Assembly (NCBI RefSeq): GCF_007997085.1
Contig: NZ_VORR01000018.1
Span: forward strand, 1 to 64,000
DNA length: 64,000 bases
DNA from: Polaribacter sp. IC066
Lineage (GTDB): Bacteria > Bacteroidota > Bacteroidia > Flavobacteriales > Flavobacteriaceae
Direction: 5' to 3'
Below, piece by piece: positions 8,571 to 14,325 of this stretch; within the stretch, counting starts at the first letter, position 1, and each line of letters opens with the position of its first letter. The translations under genes were made by a program, and so were the position numbers. The notes beneath the pieces are model-generated. The model was not told the origin of the DNA and did no database searches. It saw only the letters and a program-made list of their open reading frames with translations.

Positions 8571-9560
8571 TTATAAACCCACCAACTTTTCTAATGTTTG
8601 TTTTGCTTTCAATCCAAAAAGTGACTTTTTAGCTTCCTCAAAAGCAGTTTCAAAACTTTTTGTTTCATCCACTATTTTTAGAGCAAAAGCGGCATTTGTT
8701 AACACCACATTATTTTGAGCTTCCGTTCCGGCTCCGTCTAAAATTGATTTAAAAATTTTAGCTGCATCGGCAACAGAATTTCCACCAAAAATTTCTGATT
8801 GTTCAATTCTTTTTTGCCCTAAATCTTCTGGATTTATAATTTGTTCTCCATTCTTGGTAAACAATTTAAATCCGCCTGTTAGCGAAATTTCGTCATAACC
8901 ATCTAAAGCATGCACAATTCCGTAATTGATATCTTCATCTTGTAAAATATAATTATACAATCTTGCCGTCTCTAAATTAAAAGTTCCTAGTAACTGATTT
9001 TTTGGCGAACTCGGATTTACCAAAGGCCCTAACATATTAAAAAACGTTTTTAATGCCAGCGCTTTTCTTGTTGAACTTACCGCTTTCATTGCCGGATGAA
9101 ATTTTGGTGCATGTAAAAAACAAATATTTGCTTTCTCTAAATGTGTTCTTAAAATACGTTCATCGTTTGTAAAATTATACCCAAAACTGGCTAACATATC
9201 TGAAGAACCCGATTGTGAAGACACGGAATAATTACCATGTTTTGCCACTTTTTGCCCTGTTCCTGCAACAATAAATGAGGTTAAAGTAGAGATGTTAAAC
9301 GTGTCTTTTCCATCACCACCAGTGCCAACAATATCGATGGTGTTATACGATGATAAATCTACTTTTACACACAATTCTTTTAACGCGTCTCTAAAACCAG
9401 AAAGTTCATCTGCCGTTATTGGACGCATCATAAAAACAGTCATAAAGGAGGCTAAATGTGCATCATTATATTTCTCTGCAGCAATCTCTATTAAGATTTT
9501 TTTTGCTTCAGATTTAGACAATCTTTCGTGCTGGTATAATTTGTTTAAAATTGCTTTCAT
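8571..9560 (-). CDS. trpD: Anthranilate phosphoribosyltransferase
   Basis: TrpD transfers phosphoribose from PRPP to anthranilate. The 329-residue protein has the helical N-terminal domain (LYQHERLSKSEAKKIL), the PRPP-binding GTGGDGKDTFNIST, and KHGNYSVSSQSGSSDMLASF, where most family members have KHGNRSVSSxxGSADVLEAL, plus the late FNMLGPLVNPSSP. It is separate from TrpG. The gap to trpG upstream is 79 nt. Confidence 0.97.
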   Translation of the reverse strand: MKAILNKLYQHERLSKSEAKKILIEIAAEKYNDAHLASFMTVFMMRPITADELSGFRDALKELCVKVDLSSYNTIDIVGTGGDGKDTFNISTLTSFIVAGTGQKVAKHGNYSVSSQSGSSDMLASFGYNFTNDERILRTHLEKANICFLHAPKFHPAMKAVSSTRKALALKTFFNMLGPLVNPSSPKNQLLGTFNLETARLYNYILQDEDINYGIVHALDGYDEISLTGGFKLFTKNGEQIINPEDLGQKRIEQSEIFGGNSVADAAKIFKSILDGAGTEAQNNVVLTNAAFALKIVDETKSFETAFEEAKKSLFGLKAKQTLEKLVGL

Positions 9561-9639
9561 TTGTATTAAATTCTAAAATTTAAGGGTCGTAAAGCTTGTA
9601 TGCAAAGTTAGCTCAAAACTTTGTGAACACTGCAATTGC

Positions 9640-10218
9640 TTACTTTTTAACACTATTTATAAAGTTTCTCAATAACTGTTCTCCAACATCTGTTAAGATA
9701 GATTCTGGATGAAATTGAACTGCCGATATTGGAAAAATTTTATGCTGTATTGCCTGAATTAAGCCATCTTCATCTCTTGCTGTAACTTGAATTTCTTCTG
9801 GAAAACCTTCATCGGTTGCTGCCCAAGAATGGTAACGAGCCGCTAAAAACGTTTCTGGAATATCCTTAAAAATGATTGCTGATGAGTCTGTAACCCTCAT
9901 TTCTGTGGCAACTCCATGAAAAACATCTTCTAAATTGATTATTTTTCCGCCAAAAACCTCTGTAATTGCTTGTAAACCCAAACAAACTCCGAATATTGGT
10001 TTGATCCCTGCATAAGTTTTGATGACTTCTTTTAAGATTCCTGCTTCATCAGGAATTCCGGGTCCTGGAGACAACATAATAACATCGTAATGATTTACAT
10101 CTTCAATACTGATTTCATCATTTCTGAAAACTGCAGGGAATTTTCCTGTAATTTTTTCAACCATGTGCACCAAATTGTAGGTAAACGAATCGTAATTATC
10201 TAAAATTAATATTTTCAT
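9640..10218 (-). CDS. trpG: Anthranilate synthase glutamine amidotransferase subunit
   Basis: TrpG hydrolyses glutamine and feeds ammonia to TrpE. I choose the ATG at 10218 (MKILILDNYDSFTYNLVHMV, 192 residues), which is the standard family start. The in-frame ATG 39 nt upstream would add a lysine-rich tail encoded by a repeat. The class-I amidotransferase triad is visible: Cys in GVCLGLQAI, His in VQFHPES and the following Glu. The PGPGIPDEAG loop is present. TrpG-family proteins can also serve folate synthesis, but the operon context supports the tryptophan role. Confidence 0.95.
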   Translation of the reverse strand: MKILILDNYDSFTYNLVHMVEKITGKFPAVFRNDEISIEDVNHYDVIMLSPGPGIPDEAGILKEVIKTYAGIKPIFGVCLGLQAITEVFGGKIINLEDVFHGVATEMRVTDSSAIIFKDIPETFLAARYHSWAATDEGFPEEIQVTARDEDGLIQAIQHKIFPISAVQFHPESILTDVGEQLLRNFINSVKK

Positions 10219-10221
10219 TTT

Positions 10222-10284
10222 TAAAGCTTTTGGCCTTTGGCTCTTGGCTTTTAGCAAATTGCTAACAGCGAAAAGCGAAAAGCG
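10222..10284. repeat. Low-complexity AGC/AAAAGC-type repeat between trpE and trpG
   Basis: The forward strand contains GGCTTTTAGCAAATTGCTAA then CAGCGAAAAGCGAAAAGCG. This is the same family of imperfect (A)nGC(C/G) units and TTAGCAA...TTGCTAA motif found inside the gatB::aspS linker at 15747-15840. Here it fills the trpE-trpG gap and encodes the unlikely N-terminal extension of TrpG. Confidence 0.6.
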
Positions 10285-10288
10285 TTTT

Positions 10289-11680
10289 TTATATATCCTC
10301 TGCTAAAATCAACGCTTTATTTAACGCTGCTAACTTATTATTTACTTCTTGTAGTTCTTTTGCCTCATCAGAATGTATTACAATTCCTGCGCCTGCCTGC
10401 GAGTACAAAACATTATTTTTACTCACAAAAGAACGAATGGCAATCGCTAAATTTATAGAACCATCTAAACCGATAATTCCGACTGCCCCACCGTAAAAAC
10501 CTCGTGTCTGATTTTCATATTTATTAATCAACTCCATTGCCTTGTATTTTGGTGCACCACTTAAGGTTCCTGCCGGGAAGGTATCACCCGCAATTTCTAT
10601 CGGGTTTCCTCTTAACTTTCCAGAAACTGTAGAAACCAAATGAATAACATGACTAAAATATTGTACTTCTTTAAAAACATCAACCGTAACATTACTTGCA
10701 TGTTTGCTTAAATCATTTCTTGCCAAATCTACCAACATTACGTGCTCTGCCGTTTCTTTTTGGTCTTCAGATAATTTCTTACCCAACTTTCTATCCTCCA
10801 CAACATCACCAGTTCTTCTAAACGTACCTGCAATTGGATTAATGGTTGCTTTACCGCCAGATATTTTAATTTGTGCCTCTGGTGATGACCCCATCAACTT
10901 GAAAGAACCGTAATCAAAATAAAATAAATATGGCGACGGATTTATAGAACGTAAGGCTCTGTATACATTAAATTCATCACCCTTAAATTTTTGCTGAAAC
11001 TGGCGTGACAATACCAATTGAAAAACATCGCCCCTTTTACAATGCGCTTTTGCTTTTCTCACATATTCTTTAAACTCATCGCCTGTAACATTAGAAGTTT
11101 CTTTGCCTACAGTTTCAAATTTCTGTGTATTAAATGCTTGCGCATCTATGATGGTTTGCACTTCTTTTATGCGCGATTCTGTACCTTCTTCTATATTTTC
11201 TATCAGTGTCATTTCATCATTAAAATGATTGATAGCAATAATAAAACGATAAAAGCTGTATTGCATTTCTGGAATCGCAGAAGGTGCTTTCTTATTTGTA
11301 AATTTGATGTTTTCGAAATACTGAACAGAATCAAAGGTTGTATAGCCGTATAAACCGTTAAACGATTTTAGTTCTGCAGGACAGTCTAATTCTACTGAAT
11401 TCGTGAATTTATCAAACAACGTATAAAAGTTTTTCTCGATTGGTTGTTCATCAATTTTTGTTCCTTTATGTGAAACAGTAAACTGATAATCGTCTACTTT
11501 CATGGTAACAATGGGTTCGATAGCAATGTAAGAAAAGCTCTCTTCTTTACTGTGATAATCTGAACTTTCTAATAAAAGCGTATTTGAAAATTTGTCTCTA
11601 AAACGTAAATACAAACCTACAGGTGTTACCGTGTCTGCAATTTTTGTTTTATGAATTGTCTTGAATTTTATTTTTTTCAT
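10289..11680 (-). CDS. trpE: Anthranilate synthase component I
   Basis: TrpE makes anthranilate from chorismate with ammonia from TrpG. The 463-residue protein has the feedback pocket motif LLLESSD (tryptophan-binding in Salmonella TrpE, where it reads LLLESAD), the C-terminal chorismate-binding core with FQLVLSRQFQ, NPSPYLFYFDYGSFKLMGSS, PIAGTFRR, LVDLARNDLSKHASNV and GTLSGAPKYKAMELI. The LLESSD motif argues for anthranilate synthase over aminodeoxychorismate synthase. It is the first enzyme gene of the operon, 128 nt downstream of the leader peptide stop and after the attenuator terminator. Confidence 0.97.
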   Translation of the reverse strand: MKKIKFKTIHKTKIADTVTPVGLYLRFRDKFSNTLLLESSDYHSKEESFSYIAIEPIVTMKVDDYQFTVSHKGTKIDEQPIEKNFYTLFDKFTNSVELDCPAELKSFNGLYGYTTFDSVQYFENIKFTNKKAPSAIPEMQYSFYRFIIAINHFNDEMTLIENIEEGTESRIKEVQTIIDAQAFNTQKFETVGKETSNVTGDEFKEYVRKAKAHCKRGDVFQLVLSRQFQQKFKGDEFNVYRALRSINPSPYLFYFDYGSFKLMGSSPEAQIKISGGKATINPIAGTFRRTGDVVEDRKLGKKLSEDQKETAEHVMLVDLARNDLSKHASNVTVDVFKEVQYFSHVIHLVSTVSGKLRGNPIEIAGDTFPAGTLSGAPKYKAMELINKYENQTRGFYGGAVGIIGLDGSINLAIAIRSFVSKNNVLYSQAGAGIVIHSDEAKELQEVNNKLAALNKALILAEDI

Positions 11681-11740
11681 GTATGCTGAATTTGTTTCAG
11701 TGTGTATTGTTTATGTAAAATGCTGAAAAAAAATCAGCAC

Positions 11741-11776
11741 AAAAAAAAAAGCTTATCGTGAGATAAGCTTTTTTGT
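11741..11776 (-). terminator. Trp attenuator terminator (hairpin 3:4)
   Basis: On the minus strand AAGCTTATC (11770-11762), loop TCAC, then GATAAGCTT (11757-11749), a perfect 9-bp stem followed by a run of T (complement of the A-run 11741-11748). It lies between the leader peptide and trpE, so termination here would silence the whole operon. The 5' arm and loop also pair with GTGAGA(AC)TAA at 11808-11798, which would prevent the terminator from forming. A second small hairpin, TGCTGA/TCAGCA, follows at 11721-11739. Confidence 0.85.
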
Positions 11777-11808
11777 ATATAATTTTTAAATACAGGTTTA
11801 GTTCTCAC

Positions 11809-11859
11809 TTAAATGTTAAGAGAGTTCCACCACCAAATATTTACTTGTTTTTTTTGCAT
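11809..11859 (-). CDS. trpL: Trp operon leader peptide (16 residues, WWW)
   Basis: ATG at 11859-11857 reads MQKKQVNIWWWNSLNI and stops at 11811-11809. Three consecutive TGG codons (11835-11827) stand right before the sequence that forms the first hairpin arm: CTCTCTTAA (11824-11816) pairs with TTAAGTGAG (11812-11804) around a CAT triloop, with one U-U mismatch. Stalling at Trp codons would cover the first arm, leave GTGAGA free to pair with the terminator 5' side, and let transcription continue. The gene is not recognisable by homology; position, codons and structure make the case. Confidence 0.88.
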   Translation of the reverse strand: MQKKQVNIWWWNSLNI

Positions 11860-11863
11860 GATG

Positions 11864-11895
11864 CAAATGTAAAGCGGGTTTTCTGTTTGAACAAA
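11864..11895 (-). promoter_or_regulatory. Promoter of the trp operon, Bacteroidota -33/-7 type
   Basis: On the minus strand TTTG (11895-11892), a 20-nt spacer, then TACATTTG (11871-11864). This is a full match to the TTTG / TAnnTTTG pattern of the Bacteroidota housekeeping sigma factor. Only 4 nt (CATC) separate the -7 box from the ATG of the leader peptide, so the leader mRNA probably starts at or within a few nucleotides of the ATG. Confidence 0.75.
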
Positions 11896-12095
11896 TTTTA
11901 TGTTGCTTTTTTTATTAAAATTAACATACAAAAATAAATAATTTAAAAATAGCTATTAAAGTAATAATTTATTACTATTTTTAAATTTATAGTTATAAAT
12001 TATAACTAATTTTAAATTTTGTATTTACAATTATTAATTAAAACTGTTTTTTTGTAGCTCAAACTTGTGTTTGATTTGAATTTATTGAATTAATA

Positions 12096-12140
12096 AACGC
12101 ACCAATGATTTATAATTTAAATTGTTGGTGTGTTTTCTTT
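12096..12140 (+). terminator. Hairpin with T-rich tail in the trp-gat divergent region
   Basis: AACGCACCAA (12096-12105) pairs with TTGGTGTGTT (12125-12134), 10 bp with one G-U pair, followed by TTCTTTTATTTTTA. It looks like an intrinsic terminator on the plus strand. No protein-coding gene precedes it; a short transcript from about 12000-12095 would be a candidate small RNA, but I see no other support. Otherwise the stretch 11896-12217 is about 80 percent A+T and holds nothing else I can name. Confidence 0.45.
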
Positions 12141-12217
12141 TATTTTTATTGATTTAACAATTAAACATCAATATTTTAACAATACAATAAGTAATCTGTA
12201 AAATGACAAAAAAGAGA

Positions 12218-12247
12218 TTTCTGTATAATTTTTTTAACATATATTTG
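12218..12247 (+). promoter_or_regulatory. Probable promoter of the gatCA-gatB::aspS operon
   Basis: TATATTTG at 12240-12247 matches the TAnnTTTG -7 box exactly. A weaker -33 element, TTTC (12218-12221, in GATTTCTG), lies 18 nt upstream. Transcription would start near 12252, about 37 nt before the leader peptide ATG, so the transcript would contain the leader and the attenuator. Confidence 0.55.
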
Positions 12248-12288
12248 TCCGTAATTAGTGAATATACTGAATAAAGTTTAGCATACAT

Positions 12289-12336
12289 ATGAGCATAAAT
12301 AATAGCAATCTTAATTTTAATAATCCTACTTGTTAG
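12289..12336 (+). CDS. Asparagine-rich leader peptide upstream of the gat operon (15 residues)
   Basis: ATG at 12289 reads MSINNSNLNFNNPTC and stops with TAG at 12334. Six of 15 residues are Asn, all encoded by AAT, and the last two (12319-12324) directly precede CCTACTTG, the first arm of a hairpin. A terminator follows at 12372. This is the layout of an amino-acid leader peptide, and the downstream operon encodes the enzymes that make Asn-tRNA from Asp-tRNA. It is too short for homology detection. The AT-rich context makes AAT codons common, so the count alone is not proof. Confidence 0.65.
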   Translation: MSINNSNLNFNNPTC

Positions 12337-12399
12337 GGTAAGAAGGTTGTTGTTTAAAAATAGATACATAAAGCCTTCCAAATTCGGAAGGCTTTTTTA
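12325..12399 (+). promoter_or_regulatory. Asn-responsive attenuator: alternative hairpins and terminator
   Basis: Three exclusive pairings can be drawn. Hairpin 1:2 joins CCTACTTG (12325-12332) and TAAGAAGG (12339-12346): six Watson-Crick pairs, one G-U pair and one A-A mismatch. Antiterminator 2:3 joins GAAGGTT (12342-12348) and AGCCTTC (12372-12378), seven pairs. Terminator 3:4 joins AGCCTTCC (12372-12379) and GGAAGGCT (12386-12393), eight perfect pairs followed by six T. A ribosome held on the Asn codons at 12319-12324 would mask arm 1, free arm 2 and block termination. With enough Asn-tRNA it would move on and the terminator would form. Confidence 0.7.
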
Positions 12400-12406
12400 A
12401 TACCCT

Positions 12407-12583
12407 ATGAAGGTGTTAAAGAAAAATAATTTTGATAAAAAAGATCAAGACATAAAACAAAAGATTCTGCTAGCTGCTGAAAAAATTCGGCACAGTAAAC
12501 GGGATTATCCTGCCAGACAGGCAGGTTCAACTAAAAATCATGAATTTATAGCGTTGCTATTTTTCAAGATTGGATTTCACTAA
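12407..12583 (+). CDS. 58-codon ORF with an embedded palindromic repeat, unknown function
   Basis: An open frame starts with ATG 8 nt after the attenuator T-run and ends with TAA at 12581-12583, 12 nt before the gatC-like gene. It begins MKVLKKNNFDKKDQDIKQKI and contains YPARQAGS, encoded by the palindrome CCTGCC-AGACA-GGCAGG (12509-12525). The N-terminal part is charged and helical-looking. I do not recognise a family. It may be a real small protein, a remnant, or an untranslated leader segment that happens to be open. Confidence 0.35.
   Translation: MKVLKKNNFDKKDQDIKQKILLAAEKIRHSKRDYPARQAGSTKNHEFIALLFFKIGFH
12509..12525. repeat. CCTGCC...GGCAGG palindrome
   Basis: CCTGCC (12509-12514) and GGCAGG (12520-12525) flank AGACA. 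The same element, in a longer form, is inside the adenine deaminase gene at 41764-41785. It encodes PARQAG here and PAGQAG there. Confidence 0.7.
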
Positions 12584-12595
12584 AAAGATAAAACG

Positions 12596-12862
12596 ATGAG
12601 TAAAATGATGACCGTAGACATTTTGTCTAGTATTAAAGGAGCGCAGCCGTCTGAAACTGTGAATAAATTATTTGATGTGATTAAAAATGCCAACATCAGC
12701 AATAATAATTCTTTTAATAATCATACGAAAGCGGTGTCTTTAAATGATTTAAGAGATGATGTTGTGGTTCACAGTTCTGCAATCGAAAAACAAATCATCG
12801 TAGAAAACTTCCCGAAAGAAAAAAATGGCTATTTGGTAGTTGCAAAAGTGATAGAAGAATAA
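12596..12862 (+). CDS. gatC: GatC-like subunit of the aspartyl/glutamyl-tRNA amidotransferase
   Basis: An 88-residue protein directly upstream of gatA. Its C-terminal half, LNDLRDDVV...FPKEKNGYLVVAKVIEE, matches the GatC pattern LR-D-V...aPe..dgyf.VPKVie, the belt that wraps GatA and contacts GatB. The N-terminal half is short and divergent. Residues 31-43 (NANISNNNSFNNH) contain seven Asn, an unusual tract for this family. It is assigned by position and C-terminal pattern, less by overall similarity. It follows the attenuator, so it would be the first regulated subunit. Confidence 0.7.
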   Translation: MSKMMTVDILSSIKGAQPSETVNKLFDVIKNANISNNNSFNNHTKAVSLNDLRDDVVVHSSAIEKQIIVENFPKEKNGYLVVAKVIEE

Positions 12863-12927
12863 AAAATAGTTTTTAGTTATTAGTTTTTAGTTGTTAGTAG
12901 TAGCAACAAAGCTAAAAAATAATATTT

Positions 12928-14325
12928 ATGAGTCAGATTAGAAAAATACATACTCAATTAAAAAACAAAGAAATTACTTGTACAAAGCTGGTGCAAGACC
13001 GATTGGATTTATTAAAACAAAACACACACAATACTGTAAATTCTTTGTTAGATGAAAGTGCTTTAGCATTGGCTAAAAAAGTAGATGCTAAAATTGAAAA
13101 CGGAGAAACTATTGGTTTGTTAGAAGGAATTCCATTCGGAATTAAAGACGTTTATATGCTTCAAGGCACTTATACAACAGCAAGTTCTGATTTACTAAAA
13201 AAATACAAATCTCCTTATACCGCTACTGCAATTCAGAAATTATTAGATGCTGGCGCCATTCCGTTAGCAAAAGAAAATTGTGATAGTTTCGGTCATGGTT
13301 CATCTTCTGAAAACACGATTTTTGGTGCGGTAAAAAATGCTATACATCCAGAATTCGTTGGTGGAGGATCTAGCGGTGGTTCTGCTGTAAATGTTGCAAA
13401 AGACTTTACTGTTTTTTCAATTGGTGGCGATACAGGTGGTTCTGTGCGTCAGCCGGCAGGGTATAATAATGTCTTCGGATTGAAACCAACCTACGGAAGA
13501 ATTTCTCGTTTTGGTCTCATGGCGTATGCCTCTTCTACAGATTGTGTTGGCCCAATTGCCAAATCTATCGAAGATATTAGAATTGTTTTAAATGTAATGA
13601 GTGGCAAAGATATAAAGGATTTAACCACGTATGAATCACAAGAAATATCCGAAGAGAAAATTTTAAAGGCTAATGATATAAAAACCGTTGGGTATTTTAA
13701 GAATTTTATCGAAAATAAAGCAATTGACCCTCAAATTAAAGCTGATTTTTTAACATCCATAGCAAAAATAAAAGCTACAGGAATTGAAGTAAAAGCATTA
13801 GATTTCTTTGAATCAGAAACGTTGGTTTCTACTTATTATACTTTGGCCATGGCAGAAACTGCTTCTAACTTATCTAGATTAGATGGCACAAATTATGGCA
13901 ATAGAATTGAAGGAAAAAACTTAAAAGACACCTATTCAATAACCCGTTCAGAAAATTTTTCAGAAGAATCGAAACGTAGAATTGTTGGTGGAAATCAGGT
14001 TTTATCGCAGGGATTTTCTGATGAAATCTATTTAAAAGGATTGAATTTAAGAGATCAGATTTCTGAAAGTTTTGAAAAAGACTTTAAAGAAGTCGATATT
14101 ATTTTATCACCCGTAACACCAAATACACCTCCAAAAATTGGCGACAGCTTAAAAGACCTATTAGCGATGTATTTATCGGATGCCTATACCGTTGGGTTTA
14201 GTTTAGGACAATTACCAACCTTAACAATTCCGAAAGGAACTGAAACAGGAATGCAAATTACTGCTGCTAAAAATAATGACGAACTCGTTTTGAAGTTTGC
14301 TAATTTCTTAAAAGACACACTATAA
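12928..14325 (+). CDS. gatA: Aspartyl/glutamyl-tRNA(Asn/Gln) amidotransferase subunit A
   Basis: GatA is the amidase-signature glutaminase that releases ammonia from glutamine and passes it to GatB. The 465-residue protein contains the Ser-cisSer-Lys triad: Lys in FGIKDVYML, GGGSSGGSAVNVA and GGDTGGSVRQPAGYNN. Other GatA marks are CDSFGHGSSSENT, KPTYGRISRFGLMAYASS and LGQLPTLTIP. The length is slightly below the common 480. It overlaps the next gene by one nucleotide (TAATG), pointing to translational coupling with the GatB-AspRS fusion. Confidence 0.96.
   Translation: MSQIRKIHTQLKNKEITCTKLVQDRLDLLKQNTHNTVNSLLDESALALAKKVDAKIENGETIGLLEGIPFGIKDVYMLQGTYTTASSDLLKKYKSPYTATAIQKLLDAGAIPLAKENCDSFGHGSSSENTIFGAVKNAIHPEFVGGGSSGGSAVNVAKDFTVFSIGGDTGGSVRQPAGYNNVFGLKPTYGRISRFGLMAYASSTDCVGPIAKSIEDIRIVLNVMSGKDIKDLTTYESQEISEEKILKANDIKTVGYFKNFIENKAIDPQIKADFLTSIAKIKATGIEVKALDFFESETLVSTYYTLAMAETASNLSRLDGTNYGNRIEGKNLKDTYSITRSENFSEESKRRIVGGNQVLSQGFSDEIYLKGLNLRDQISESFEKDFKEVDIILSPVTPNTPPKIGDSLKDLLAMYLSDAYTVGFSLGQLPTLTIPKGTETGMQITAAKNNDELVLKFANFLKDTL

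Noticed and set aside
12000-12140. Possible small RNA ending at the 12096-12140 hairpin
   Set aside because: A terminator alone is not enough; I found no promoter box or conserved-looking core, so I list only the hairpin.
12154-12381. 75-codon frame on the minus strand between trp and gat
   Set aside because: It starts inside the gat attenuator terminator, is AT-driven and low in complexity, and opposes the leader peptide.
12880-12915. AGTTTTTAGTTATTAG-like tandem in the gatC-gatA gap as a regulatory site
   Set aside because: Low-complexity repeat common in such genomes; no dyad or box structure.
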